Notes: generated by a model from the sequence alone, not told the origin. A DNA stretch of 64,000 nucleotides from Shewanella sp. KX20019 (GCF_016757755.1 NZ_CP068437.1:1922001-1986000); one strand, 5' to 3'. Counted from the stretch's first letter, positions 53,329-63,134 are shown. Made by a program: numbers and translations.

Positions 53329-53404
53329 GTCCCCTTCGTCTAGAGGCCTAGGACACCGCCCTTTCACGGCGGTAACAGGGGTTCGAATCCCCTAGGGGAT
53401 ACCA
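53329..53404 (+). tRNA. tRNA-Glu(UUC), copy 6
   Basis: Identical to copy 1, preceded by the second tRNA-derived element. Confidence 0.97.
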
Positions 53405-53506
53405 CTATTTAAAATAACAAGATTTCGGTCTGGTTATTCAAGCATTAAATCTTAGCCTACAGGATTTAATGAGTATTCACTCTTTGCAGAGTCTAATGCA
53501 GTCCGG

Positions 53507-53582
53507 GTCCCCTTCGTCTAGAGGCCTAGGACACCGCCCTTTCACGGCGGTAACAGGGGTTCGAATCCCCTAGGGGATACCA
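53507..53582 (+). tRNA. tRNA-Glu(UUC), copy 7
   Basis: Identical to copy 1. Confidence 0.97.
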
Positions 53583-53684
53583 CTATTTAAAATAACAAGA
53601 TTTCGGTCTGGTTATTCAAGCGTTAAATCTTAGCCTACAGGATTTAATGAGTATTCACTCTTTGCAGAGTCTAATGCAGTCCGG

Positions 53685-53760
53685 GTCCCCTTCGTCTAGA
53701 GGCCTAGGACACCGCCCTTTCACGGCGGTAACAGGGGTTCGAATCCCCTAGGGGATACCA
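53685..53760 (+). tRNA. tRNA-Glu(UUC), copy 8
   Basis: Identical to copy 1. Confidence 0.97.
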
Positions 53761-53865
53761 CTATTTATTTTTCTTGATGTATGTCGAGAAATTAAAGCCA
53801 GCGTTAAACCTTAGCCTACAGGGTTTAATGAGTATTCACTCTTTGCAGAGTCTAATGCAGTCCGG

Positions 53866-53941
53866 GTCCCCTTCGTCTAGAGGCCTAGGACACCGCCCTT
53901 TCACGGCGGTAACAGGGGTTCGAATCCCCTAGGGGATACCA
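53866..53941 (+). tRNA. tRNA-Glu(UUC), copy 9
   Basis: Identical to copy 1. Confidence 0.97.
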
Positions 53942-54046
53942 CTATTTATTTTTCTTGATGTATGTCGAGAAATTAAAGCCAGCGTTAAACCTTAGCCTAC
54001 AGGGTTTAATGAGTATTCACTCTTTGCAGAGTCTAATGCAGTCCGG

Positions 54047-54122
54047 GTCCCCTTCGTCTAGAGGCCTAGGACACCGCCCTTTCACGGCGGTAACAGGGGT
54101 TCGAATCCCCTAGGGGATACCA
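54047..54122 (+). tRNA. tRNA-Glu(UUC), copy 10
   Basis: Identical to copy 1. Confidence 0.97.
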
Positions 54123-54178
54123 CTTTATTTTCTCGAAAGAGTAAAATTGCTGATGTATGTCGGTAGTTAGCTACAAAT

Positions 54179-54254
54179 GGGGCCTTAGCTCAGCTGGGAG
54201 AGCGCAACACTGGCAGTGTTGAGGTCAGCGGTTCGATCCCGCTAGGCTCCACCA
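54179..54254 (+). tRNA. tRNA-Ala(GGC), second copy
   Basis: Identical to the tRNA-Ala at 52002. It ends the array. Confidence 0.96.
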
Positions 54255-54281
54255 TATTTACCATTAATTGGTATATATTAG

Positions 54282-54306
54282 AAACCACCTTTAGGTGGTT
54301 TTTTTG
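54282..54306 (+). terminator. Rho-independent terminator of the tRNA-Ala/Glu array
   Basis: An 8-bp stem (AAACCACC / GGTGGTTT) with a TTTA loop is followed by TTTTT, 28 bases after the last tRNA. Confidence 0.88.
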
Positions 54307-54531
54307 TGCCCGTAAATCGAGGGAAAAAATTGGTAGCAATGACAAAACTCACCTCATTTTTCCGCTATCCTACGGAAGTTCTGAAAGAGCAATTTGAAGT
54401 TGTATAAGTATGAACCAATCTGAAATTGGTGGAATAACAGGTAATTAGCGCTTGCGATATAGTAAAGCCACCATTAACGGTGACTTTAAATTGGTGAGGT
54501 GACCTTCTAAGAGGATAGCTTGTTGGTATAA

Positions 54532-56361
54532 CTAGTCTACCCCTAGGAAACCACCTGTTTGATGAGCCCAAAGCTGGGCATAGATCCCACCGGAATGGAT
54601 AAGTTCTTGATGGCTACCTTGCTCTACTATTTTCCCTTCATCAAGCACTATCAGTCTATCCATCGCGGCAATAGTCGACAAGCGGTGTGCAATCGCAATT
54701 ACCGTTTTGCCTTGCATGAGCTGATATAAACTTTCTTGAATTGCCGCTTCGACTTCAGAATCCAACGCTGATGTTGCCTCATCGAGAAGCAAAATAGGCG
54801 CATTCTTTAGCAATACGCGGGCAATAGCGACTCGTTGACGTTGGCCACCAGACAGTTTTACGCCACGTTCACCGACTTGAGCATCAAGTCCCACGTTGCC
54901 TTCAGGGTCGCTTAAGCCTTGAATAAACTCATATGCTTGTGAGTTTTTGATTGCATTATTTAGTTCTTCTTCTGAGGCATCTGGGTTGCCGTAAAGAATA
55001 TTTTCCCTAATTGAACGGTGGAGAAGGGAAGTATCCTGAGTGACCATACCAATATGTGCTCGCAGCGAGTCTTGAGTGACTTGGGTTATGTTTTGTTTAT
55101 CAATAAGAATGTTACCCGCTTCAACATCATGAAAACGCATTAACAAGTTAACTAATGTTGACTTTCCAGCACCAGAACGGCCAACTAAGCCAACCTTTTC
55201 CCCAGCTTTAATATTAAGATCTAAGTTATCTATAACGCCGGTATTTTCGCCGTAATGAAAACTCACATCGTTAAAATCAATGCTGCCTTTATCAACCGTA
55301 AGATCTGGTGCATCATCAATATCGGAGATTTCTGTCGGTTTAGATAACGTGTTCATCCCGTCGGCTACGGTACCAATATTTTCAAATAAAGAGCTGATTT
55401 CCCACATTATCCATTGTGACATGCCATTAAGACGCAATGATAAGCTAATGGCGATCGCAATCGCACCAACAGTAACTGCACTATCACTCCAAAGCCAGAT
55501 AGATACTGCTGCAATGCTAAATGCCAACATATAGTTAATGATCTGCACACTCACATTTATCCAAGTTACTAGCCGCATTTGACGATAAACGGTATGAAGG
55601 AATGTCTTCATGCTGCCTTTTGCGTATTCAGCTTCTTTTTGGGTATGAGAAAACAGTTTTACCGTAGCAATGTTGGTATAACTATCGACAATACGACCAG
55701 TCATAGTCGACCGGGCATCAGCTTGTTCTGTGGAGACTTTTTTAAGCTTAGGTAAAAACTTTAGCTGTAATCCAATATAGAGCAATAGCCAGACAAGCAT
55801 GGGAAGCATCAATCTCAAGTCAACGTTTGCAATCATCACTAACATGGTGGTGAAGTACACTAGGATATAGACCAAGACATCGAGTAACTTCGTGACTGTT
55901 TCTCTTACTGCAAGTGAAGTTTGCATTACTTTAGTGGCAATACGACCAGCAAAGTCATTTTGATAAAAAGACACACTTTGTTTAAGTAAGTATCTGTGGG
56001 CAAGCCAGCGAATGGACATCGGGTAATTCCCCAGCAGTCCTTGGTAAACAATTAATGCGTGCAATAAGACGAGCGCGGGGATAACGACTAAGATAAGAAT
56101 GGTCATCCCAAGTAACTTCATTCCCTCTTTTTCAAACAAGGTCTCTGGATCATTGTTGATTAAAAGATCGACCAAATCGCCCATGAAACCGAATAAAGAC
56201 ACCTCTAAGATAGCGAGTAGCGCCGTTAAAATAGACATAATGACTAACGGTACTTCAAACCCTTTGGTGTAATGGCGACAAAAGGCATATATCCCTTTAG
56301 GAGGTTGTTCTGGTTCTTCTGGGGGCAGAGCATTGACCCAAGATTCAAATCTCTTAAACAT
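54532..56361 (-). CDS. ABC exporter, fused permease and ATPase
   Basis: A 609-residue half-transporter of the MsbA/multidrug exporter type. An N-terminal membrane domain of six helices spans about residues 35–320. The ATPase domain follows, with Walker A GRSGAGKST near residue 393, Q-loop GMVTQDTSLLHRSI, signature LSGGQRQRVAIAR, Walker B ILLLDEATSALD and the H-loop AHRLSTI. It probably works as a homodimer exporting lipids, drugs or peptides; the substrate is unknown. It is convergent with the tRNA array and divergent from the alkA-like gene. Confidence 0.9.
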   Translation of the reverse strand: MFKRFESWVNALPPEEPEQPPKGIYAFCRHYTKGFEVPLVIMSILTALLAILEVSLFGFMGDLVDLLINNDPETLFEKEGMKLLGMTILILVVIPALVLLHALIVYQGLLGNYPMSIRWLAHRYLLKQSVSFYQNDFAGRIATKVMQTSLAVRETVTKLLDVLVYILVYFTTMLVMIANVDLRLMLPMLVWLLLYIGLQLKFLPKLKKVSTEQADARSTMTGRIVDSYTNIATVKLFSHTQKEAEYAKGSMKTFLHTVYRQMRLVTWINVSVQIINYMLAFSIAAVSIWLWSDSAVTVGAIAIAISLSLRLNGMSQWIMWEISSLFENIGTVADGMNTLSKPTEISDIDDAPDLTVDKGSIDFNDVSFHYGENTGVIDNLDLNIKAGEKVGLVGRSGAGKSTLVNLLMRFHDVEAGNILIDKQNITQVTQDSLRAHIGMVTQDTSLLHRSIRENILYGNPDASEEELNNAIKNSQAYEFIQGLSDPEGNVGLDAQVGERGVKLSGGQRQRVAIARVLLKNAPILLLDEATSALDSEVEAAIQESLYQLMQGKTVIAIAHRLSTIAAMDRLIVLDEGKIVEQGSHQELIHSGGIYAQLWAHQTGGFLGVD

Positions 56362-56539
56362 GTAATGTCTCAGTTGTTATTGATGGATTATCAAAATGTT
56401 GCTTAGTAGGGTTAGCATACGCGCAATTGGATAATTAAGGGGAAGAAAGCGAGATTTATATTCAGTTCCGTTTTCCGCTAGTGGTAAGGACATTGATTGG
56501 GTAATATTCATTTAACGCTTAGCCTAAGATGGAAACATA

Positions 56540-58069
56540 GTGGTTGATCACGATTGTATAATCGCAAATGATATTTGCCGAAAAGCGAGGCTGGCACGTG
56601 ATGCTAGGTTTGATGGCCAGTTTTTTACCGGAGTGCTTACCACTGGTATTTATTGCCGTAGTATTTGCCCTGCCGTGAGTCCCAAAGAGGAAAATGTCCG
56701 TTATTTTGATTCACCTTTAAAAGCAGCCAATGCGGGATTAAGGCCTTGTTTACGTTGTCGTCCCGACAGTGCGCCTGGTTCATTTGCTTGGAAAGGTGTA
56801 GCGACCACGCTAGAGAGGGCTATTTCATTAATTGATATGGGTGTGCTTACCGGAGCTGATGCCATCAATATCGAGCAACTATCAGAACGTTTGGGAGTAA
56901 GTAGTCGCTATCTGCGCAAGCTCTTCACCGACGGACTGGGTACTTCAGTAAAACAATATTCCCAGTACCGACAGTTAATGTTTGCTAAACAGTTATTGCA
57001 TCAAACAGAGTTAAGTATCACTCAAGTTGGGCTTGCTGCAGGATTCAATAGTATCCGCCGTTTCAATGAGGTGTTTAAACAAGTATTGAAATTAACCCCG
57101 TCAAGCTTTAGAAAACAGCTTGTGTCAGAAAATACCAACACGCTCGTTAGTTGTCACTCTGCAACTAACGAGCAGGCTGTCTGTGCAGCAGAACCGCTAA
57201 AGCTGAGCGTCGAGTTGTTTTATCGTCCACCAATTGCATGGCAACAGCAGCATGATTTTTATCAAGTTAGAGCCGTCAGTAATATGGAGTGGTTAGATAG
57301 TGATGATCATTATGGTCGCAGTTTTACCACTAATGGGGTGAGTGGTTACTTCGACGCCAACCACAATAAAACCCGTAATAGTTTTAACGTTGATATCGTA
57401 TTAGAAAACGAACAGGGCCTAGCAGAACTTAACGCTATCATTGGCAATATCAAAAGGGTATTAGATCTTGATGCCAATATGCAGGCGATAGAGCAAGTAT
57501 TGGAATTGCTAACACCATTGCAGAAAAAAATCATCCCAGGTCTGAGATTACCTGGTACCTGGTCTACTTTTGAAGCTGGGTGTAGAGCGGTATTAGGCCA
57601 GCAGGTTAGCATTGTTCAGGCGTCTAAATTATTGAATCAGTTAGTACTTGCTTATGGTGAGCGGCGCATTATTGCCAATAAAGAAGTCGTTTTGTTTCCA
57701 ACAGCAATAGCAATCGCTAACGCGAACCTAGATGAATTGAAGATGCCTGGAGCAAGAAAACTGGCCCTTAACGGGTTAGGGGAGTTTGTTACACAAAATA
57801 CCACGGCAGATATTAATGACTGGCTATCAATTAAAGGCATTGGCCCTTGGACCATCGCTTACGCACAAATGCGTGGGGCGAGCTGTTCTGACATCTTATT
57901 GTGTGGTGATTTGGTTGTGAAAAAGCGAGTACTAGCGCTTTATCAGCAGTTCAGTGAAACGCCGATGCAGGCATTAGCAATAGATTACAGCACGCTAACC
58001 AAAGATATCGCCAATACAGTGAGTCCTTGGGGAAGTTACTTAACCTTTCAGTTGTGGAATTTATCATGA
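56540..58069 (+). CDS. Ada/AlkA-type fusion: DNA-3-methyladenine glycosylase with AraC regulator domain
   Basis: A 509-residue fusion for DNA alkylation repair. The N-terminal Ada zinc domain keeps its four cysteines (Cys39, Cys43, Cys70, Cys73 in YCRSICPA and RPCLRC), so methylphosphotriester transfer is possible. An AraC-type helix-turn-helix follows at about residues 90–195 (SERLGVSSRYLRKLFTDGLG). The rest is an AlkA-like glycosylase with an N-terminal AlkA domain and a helix-hairpin-helix GPD motif (WLSIKGIGPWTIAYAQMRG), with the likely catalytic Asp in CSDILLCGDL. The Ada methyltransferase domain is absent; the overlapping ogt gene supplies that activity. The start is GTG at 56540 and the stop overlaps the ogt ATG by four bases. 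Confidence 0.9.
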   Translation: MVDHDCIIANDICRKARLARDARFDGQFFTGVLTTGIYCRSICPAVSPKEENVRYFDSPLKAANAGLRPCLRCRPDSAPGSFAWKGVATTLERAISLIDMGVLTGADAINIEQLSERLGVSSRYLRKLFTDGLGTSVKQYSQYRQLMFAKQLLHQTELSITQVGLAAGFNSIRRFNEVFKQVLKLTPSSFRKQLVSENTNTLVSCHSATNEQAVCAAEPLKLSVELFYRPPIAWQQQHDFYQVRAVSNMEWLDSDDHYGRSFTTNGVSGYFDANHNKTRNSFNVDIVLENEQGLAELNAIIGNIKRVLDLDANMQAIEQVLELLTPLQKKIIPGLRLPGTWSTFEAGCRAVLGQQVSIVQASKLLNQLVLAYGERRIIANKEVVLFPTAIAIANANLDELKMPGARKLALNGLGEFVTQNTTADINDWLSIKGIGPWTIAYAQMRGASCSDILLCGDLVVKKRVLALYQQFSETPMQALAIDYSTLTKDIANTVSPWGSYLTFQLWNLS

Positions 58070-58596
58070 AGCCGTTAATACCATTAGCAAAACTTAATTT
58101 TGATACCGGCGCGGGTGTTATCTCGATTTGTGCAAACGCATTTGGGCTGTCTCATCTAAATTTTATTCCACAATCAACAGATGGTTGGAAGACACGAGAA
58201 TTGACAGTGGATGACACCACTGATGTAGAGGCATTAGCGCTTGCCAAAACGCACTTAAACCAAGCAAAGAGTGAACTGCTTGAGTATTTAGCGGGTGAGC
58301 GGCAACAATTTAATGTGGCTTTAGCGCCGAAAGGCACTGAGTTTCAGCAGCAAGTTTGGCAAGCACTTAGCAAGTTAGGTTTTGGTGAAACATGTAGTTA
58401 TGCCGATATCGCAACCAAAATTGGGCGACCTAAAGCGGTAAGAGCGGTCGGTACTGCCAATGGCGCTAATCCCATCGCTATTATTGTGCCTTGCCATAGG
58501 GTGATAGGTAAAAATGGCACGTTAACTGGCTATGCCTATGGTATTGCGCTTAAGCAAAAGTTGTTAGAAATGGAAGGGATCAATCTAATTAAGTAA
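58066..58596 (+). CDS. ogt: Methylated-DNA–protein-cysteine methyltransferase
   Basis: A 176-residue repair protein that takes the methyl group from O6-methylguanine onto its own Cys143 (IIVPCHRVIGKNGTLTGYA). The GETCSYADIATKIGRPKAVR region is the DNA-binding helix-turn-helix with the arginine finger, and the N-terminal ribonuclease-like domain is present. The ATG at 58066 overlaps the upstream gene in an ATGA junction, giving translational coupling. With the preceding gene it makes a split version of the Ada adaptive response. Confidence 0.94.
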   Translation: MKPLIPLAKLNFDTGAGVISICANAFGLSHLNFIPQSTDGWKTRELTVDDTTDVEALALAKTHLNQAKSELLEYLAGERQQFNVALAPKGTEFQQQVWQALSKLGFGETCSYADIATKIGRPKAVRAVGTANGANPIAIIVPCHRVIGKNGTLTGYAYGIALKQKLLEMEGINLIK

Positions 58597-58722
58597 TGTT
58601 TCAGCGCTCATGTCGGTTGAAACTCAGTACTTGTTAACGGTATTTGGCAGCAAGTAAAAGCTTTTTAAGTGATATTAGCGTAGAATAACGCCCTTATTTT
58701 TGATTAGGCAACGCCCGTAAAT

Positions 58723-60045
58723 ATGACTCAGCCAGACTTGACAGCTAAAGCCATCCTAACCTCTGTGGATAATGCAGTGAATCACCGTACTTTTTCGGGG
58801 TTAGGGTTGATCCCCGAGCTTTTAGAAACGCTTAAAGCCTTGGATTATCAGTCTCCAACTGCGATTCAGCAAAGCACTATTCCTGCCGTTATAGCGGGTC
58901 AAGATGTATTAGGTGGTGCGATCACGGGCTCAGGAAAAACTGCGGCTTTTGCACTGCCTATTATTCAACTACTTGCCAAATCATCGAGGCAAAGTAAGCA
59001 GGGCAATATTGTTTCTGGTTTGGTATTGGTACCCACTCGCGAACTAGCACAGCAAGTGGCTGATAGTTTTATGCGTTATGCGCAAAACATTAAGCCTAAT
59101 CTAAAAGTGCTTGCTGTTTACGGTGGTGTTTCAACTAATATTCAAATGCAAAGTTTACGTGGCGGTGCAGATATTCTTGTAGCAACGCCTGGGCGACTAC
59201 TCGATTTGATCTCAAGCAATGCGGTTAAGCTAGACAAAGTCAGTACGCTTGTCCTCGATGAAGCGGATCGCATGTTGAGCTTAGGCTTTACTGAAGAGAT
59301 CACCACGTTACTGGCACAAATGCCCGCAAAAAAGCAAACGTTGCTATTTTCAGCGACTTTTCCCGAAGAAGTCAGCTTGTTAACTCAATCATTGCTTAAC
59401 AAACCGGTTGAAGTTCAACTGCAAAGCCAAGAAGAAAACACCTTGGTTCAGCGGGTGATCACGGTTAATCGTAATCGTAAAACGCCGTTGTTAGTCCAGC
59501 TTATCAAAGAGAATGATTGGCAGCAGATCCTAATATTTGCCAGCGCTAAATATACCTGTAATCGTTTAGCTCAAAAGCTTGATAATGCAGGGATCACTGC
59601 CGAGATCTTCCACAGTGATAAAGCTCAAGGCGCCAGAACACGAGTTCTAGATGGTTTTAAACGCGGTGAGATCCGAGTATTGATCGCGACCGATATCGCC
59701 GCCCGCGGTATTGATATTGAAAAACTGCCTATTGTGATTAACTATGAGTTACCACGTAGCCCTGCTGATTACATGCACCGTATTGGCCGAAGTGGCCGTG
59801 CCGGCGAAGCGGGTATAGCGCTATCGCTGATCTCTCATGATGAGTACCAGCATTTCGCAGTGATTGAGAAAAAGAACAAATTAAAGCTCGAACGTGAACA
59901 ACATCCTGGTTTTGAAGCCGATAAAGAAGCGCCTGAAGATTGTCCATCACGGCTAGAAAAACCGATGGCAAAACCAGCGGGTAGCGGTAAAAAGCATCGC
60001 AATAAACTGCCACAGGCAAACACAGACCTTTGGTCAAAAAAGTAA
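58723..60045 (+). CDS. DEAD-box ATP-dependent RNA helicase
   Basis: A 440-residue RNA helicase with an F residue and Q motif (TFSGLGLIPELLETL … SPTAIQQ), motif I AITGSGKTAAF, motif II DEADRMLSLGF and SAT (LFSATFPEE). Motif V ATDIAARGID and motif VI HRIGRSGRAGE are also present. The basic C-terminal tail (KPAGSGKKHRNKLP) is short, as in the RhlE/SrmB-like group. I cannot assign it to a named subfamily with confidence. It is likely involved in ribosome assembly or RNA decay. It is separated by about 125 bases from ogt. Confidence 0.92.
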   Translation: MTQPDLTAKAILTSVDNAVNHRTFSGLGLIPELLETLKALDYQSPTAIQQSTIPAVIAGQDVLGGAITGSGKTAAFALPIIQLLAKSSRQSKQGNIVSGLVLVPTRELAQQVADSFMRYAQNIKPNLKVLAVYGGVSTNIQMQSLRGGADILVATPGRLLDLISSNAVKLDKVSTLVLDEADRMLSLGFTEEITTLLAQMPAKKQTLLFSATFPEEVSLLTQSLLNKPVEVQLQSQEENTLVQRVITVNRNRKTPLLVQLIKENDWQQILIFASAKYTCNRLAQKLDNAGITAEIFHSDKAQGARTRVLDGFKRGEIRVLIATDIAARGIDIEKLPIVINYELPRSPADYMHRIGRSGRAGEAGIALSLISHDEYQHFAVIEKKNKLKLEREQHPGFEADKEAPEDCPSRLEKPMAKPAGSGKKHRNKLPQANTDLWSKK

Positions 60046-60098
60046 CTCACCATTGTAAATTTTACTTCGTTTAACACTAAGATTATTTAGGAATAAAT

Positions 60099-60569
60099 AT
60101 GCAGCACCTATTTTGGTTAGTAGAAGGACAAATTGCAGGACGCAGTGGCCCCAATAAAGACGCATGGAATTTGTCTGAATTGAAAGAGGAGGGCATAGAT
60201 GCCATTCTTTCTGTTAATAATGGCGAGTCGTGTGATGATGCTGATTTTTCATCAGCGGGTATAGAATACAAGTGCATCCCTTTTTCGCGAAATGCGCCAC
60301 CGGAAGCTGGAGATCTTGAGTATTGTGTTGAGCAAGTCCCAAAAGCACTGGCTTATATTAGAGCATGTGAAGCACAGGATAAGACAGTGCTTATCCATTG
60401 CCGTTCAGGCAAAGATAGAACCGGCCTGATTATGGCCTACTATTTAATGGATAATGGCGCCGCACCATTGCATGCAGTAAGTCAAATACGAGCAATACGT
60501 GACATTGCGTTTAGCGCTGATGGTTGGGATCAATTTGCATTTGATGTACTTTATGCGTTACAAGAATAG
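60099..60569 (+). CDS. Small dual-specificity/tyrosine phosphatase-family protein
   Basis: A 156-residue cysteine phosphatase with the P-loop HCRSGKDRTG (Cys101, Arg107). The general acid is probably an Asp/Glu in the region before NAPPEAGDLE, but I cannot fix it. No signal peptide is present, so it is likely cytoplasmic. The substrate is unknown; relatives dephosphorylate protein tyrosines or phosphoinositides. An AGGAA ribosome binding site precedes the ATG. It may be cotranscribed with the phospholipase D gene that starts 27 bases after it. Confidence 0.85.
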   Translation: MQHLFWLVEGQIAGRSGPNKDAWNLSELKEEGIDAILSVNNGESCDDADFSSAGIEYKCIPFSRNAPPEAGDLEYCVEQVPKALAYIRACEAQDKTVLIHCRSGKDRTGLIMAYYLMDNGAAPLHAVSQIRAIRDIAFSADGWDQFAFDVLYALQE

Positions 60570-60596
60570 GTATTAGCTAACAACTGAAGTTATTCA

Positions 60597-62141
60597 ATGA
60601 AAGCAATCGGATTGCTGACAAGCTTATCAATTAAATCTATGTTTATCTGGGCAGCCATAACGTTATTGGTTGGCTGCCAGACTTCTCCTCAATACCCTGA
60701 TAAAACATCTACATTCAAGCTTGCTAAACAAACACAATCAGCACTTTCGCAGTATGTGGCAGCTGATCTTCAAGCTAACCCTAATTTAACCGGCGTAGTG
60801 CCATTGAATGATGGAGTTGATGCTTTCATTGCCAGGTTGGCCTTAGTTAATGCAGCAACGACGAGTATTGATCTGCAATACTATATTTATCGGGCTGATG
60901 AGTCCGGCAGACTGCTGTTATGGCACTTATTAGATGCTGCTGAACGCGGAGTCAGAGTTAGAATTCTGCTCGACGATATGGCAACCAAGGGTGCTGACAA
61001 TACGTTGTTGATGTTAGCAATGAACAAGAACATTGATGTACGATTATATAACCCATCATTTGAACGATATTTTAGAACTCTTGCCTTTATCAGTAGCTTT
61101 TCTCGTTTAAACCATCGTATGCACAATAAATCACTCACAGTAGATAACACCATTACTGTGGTTGGTGGTCGCAATATTGGTAATGAGTATTTTTCTAATA
61201 ATACCGATGTCGATTTTGGTGATTTTGATTTGATGGCTATTGGTGAAGCTGTCGATGACGTGTCGGATCAATTTGATCTGTATTGGAATGCGCCTTTAAC
61301 TGTTGAAATCAATGCGCTTGCTGAGGTTGAAGTGACAGAGCAAGAGTTAACACAAGCTATGGAGTTAGTAGAGACCAGTAAAGCTAATTATCAAGATAAC
61401 CCGTACATAAAGCGTTTGCTGAGCAGCCAGTTAATGCAGAGGATGGAAGGCCACTCATTATCTTGGTATTGGGGAGAGGCGAGACTTATTTATGACCAAC
61501 CCGATAAACAGAACCATCAATCAGACTCAGACAGTATTTTAGCCAACTTGGGTACATTTTTATCACAGGCTAACCAAGAAGTACTCATTGTATCGCCGTA
61601 TTTCGTGCCCACCAGAGCAGGTGCAAGCAGTTTAATTGATGCGGTTGAAAAAGGTATTGAAGTTACAATAATCACCAACAGCCTTGCCGCAACAGATGTA
61701 TTGGCCGTACATGCAGGATATCGAACTTATCGGCAGCGCTTATTAGAAGCTGGAGTGAGATTATTTGAAGTTAAGGCCAACCTCGATCAGAAACAAAGCA
61801 GTAGTTGGACTGGGAGTTCAAAGAGTAGCTTGCATGCTAAAACATTTATTATTGATAAATCGTCGATTTTTGTTGGCTCTTTTAATTTTGACCCTCGCTC
61901 TGCTTGGTTAAACACTGAAATGGGCCTCATAATTAACAACGGTGAGCTTGCTAGCGGCGTGGTTAATAGTATAGAAGATAGCTTAGCGGCAAATAGTTAT
62001 CGTCTGTCAATTAGAGATGAAGAACTTATCTGGCATGATGATTCTAAACAGCGAGAGATCTATACCGAGCCTGATGCAGGCCTTTGGCGCAAGTTTTTAG
62101 TGGATTGCATCGCATTACTGCCTATTGAGTCACAGCTTTAA
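60597..62141 (+). CDS. Phospholipase D/cardiolipin synthase-family lipoprotein
   Basis: A 514-residue phospholipase D superfamily protein similar in plan to ClsC (YmdC). A lipobox-like LLVGC at about residues 23–27 suggests membrane anchoring. Two HKD motifs are present: HNKSLTVDNTITVVGGRNIG and HAKTFIIDKSSIFVGSFNFD. ClsC makes cardiolipin from phosphatidylglycerol and phosphatidylethanolamine and works with the macrodomain protein YmdB; no ymdB is adjacent, so the exact reaction is uncertain. Confidence 0.87.
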   Translation: MKAIGLLTSLSIKSMFIWAAITLLVGCQTSPQYPDKTSTFKLAKQTQSALSQYVAADLQANPNLTGVVPLNDGVDAFIARLALVNAATTSIDLQYYIYRADESGRLLLWHLLDAAERGVRVRILLDDMATKGADNTLLMLAMNKNIDVRLYNPSFERYFRTLAFISSFSRLNHRMHNKSLTVDNTITVVGGRNIGNEYFSNNTDVDFGDFDLMAIGEAVDDVSDQFDLYWNAPLTVEINALAEVEVTEQELTQAMELVETSKANYQDNPYIKRLLSSQLMQRMEGHSLSWYWGEARLIYDQPDKQNHQSDSDSILANLGTFLSQANQEVLIVSPYFVPTRAGASSLIDAVEKGIEVTIITNSLAATDVLAVHAGYRTYRQRLLEAGVRLFEVKANLDQKQSSSWTGSSKSSLHAKTFIIDKSSIFVGSFNFDPRSAWLNTEMGLIINNGELASGVVNSIEDSLAANSYRLSIRDEELIWHDDSKQREIYTEPDAGLWRKFLVDCIALLPIESQL

Positions 62142-62231
62142 TTGAGAGTTTAATGTGATTGGAGTAGAGTTTAGCTGCAGAAATCTGCGCTTCGCCAGCA
62201 TGACGGATTTAATAAAAGAGACGGCAACATA

Positions 62232-63134
62232 ATGAAAAGTAAGGCAACGCAGTCCCAAGGATTATTATTGTTTCAGCTGTCATATACTCAGTTGTTTGCA
62301 CTAGGAACATTAAAAGTGCGCGAATTGGTGCCTTATAGCCCGCTGAGTGTCATACCTCATTCTCATCCGACGATATTAGGGGCTGCAACAATACGCGGCA
62401 CCACCATTCCGGTAGTTGATATGGCAGCTGCAATTGGTTATCGACCGATATCGGAAGAGGAACTTAAGAGCAGTTATATTATTATTACTGACTGCCAGCG
62501 GATGGTGATCGGATTTCTAGTGCGCGCTATCGATAAGATCATTGAGTGTAATTGGCGAGATATTGAATCACCTCCCAATAACTTGGGTAAGAATGCTTTT
62601 CTGACGGGGGTGACCCGTATTGATGATAAGTTAGTGCAATTGCTAGACGTAGAGCTATTGCTGTCAAAAGTTTTTCCACCAAGTCCTGAAACAACAAGAG
62701 CGATATTGACGGATGTACAGCGAGAACAGCTAAAACCTCTGCATATTTTGCTTGTTGATGATTCAATGGTTGCACGTAAACAATTGTCTGATGCACTTGA
62801 TAGTATCAATATCCCATATCAGGTTACCGCTGATGGCCAACATGCGCTTGCTATCATGAAAGAAGCTGAAAAAAACGGTCAGGCGATTGATCTCTTAGTT
62901 AGTGATATTGAAATGCCAGGTCTAGATGGCTATGAATTGGCATTTGAAGTTAAGAATAATCCGGCAATTGCTGACGCCTATATCATCTTGCATACATCGT
63001 TATCGAGCGAGATTAGTGTGAGTCAGGCGCATCAAGTGGGAGCCAACGAAGCGCTTACAAAGTTTGATGCCCATGAGCTTATCGACGCTATGTTACGTGG
63101 CGCCAATAAAGTAAAAGCCATCGCTAATATTTAG
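62232..63134 (+). CDS. cheV: CheV-type chemotaxis coupling protein
   Basis: A 300-residue protein with a CheW-like domain at about residues 10–155 (LFQLSYTQLFALGTLKVREL … GAATIRGTTIPVVDMAAAIG) and a C-terminal receiver domain at about 172–290. The receiver has the acidic pair LLVDDS and the phospho-acceptor Asp in LLVSDIEMPGLDG. CheV couples chemoreceptors to CheA and is tuned by phosphorylation of the receiver domain. No che operon is nearby, as is common for CheV. Confidence 0.92.
   Translation: MKSKATQSQGLLLFQLSYTQLFALGTLKVRELVPYSPLSVIPHSHPTILGAATIRGTTIPVVDMAAAIGYRPISEEELKSSYIIITDCQRMVIGFLVRAIDKIIECNWRDIESPPNNLGKNAFLTGVTRIDDKLVQLLDVELLLSKVFPPSPETTRAILTDVQREQLKPLHILLVDDSMVARKQLSDALDSINIPYQVTADGQHALAIMKEAEKNGQAIDLLVSDIEMPGLDGYELAFEVKNNPAIADAYIILHTSLSSEISVSQAHQVGANEALTKFDAHELIDAMLRGANKVKAIANI

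Noticed and set aside
54365..54571. 68-codon minus-strand frame after the tRNA array
   Set aside because: It overlaps the end of the ABC exporter gene and has no recognisable feature.
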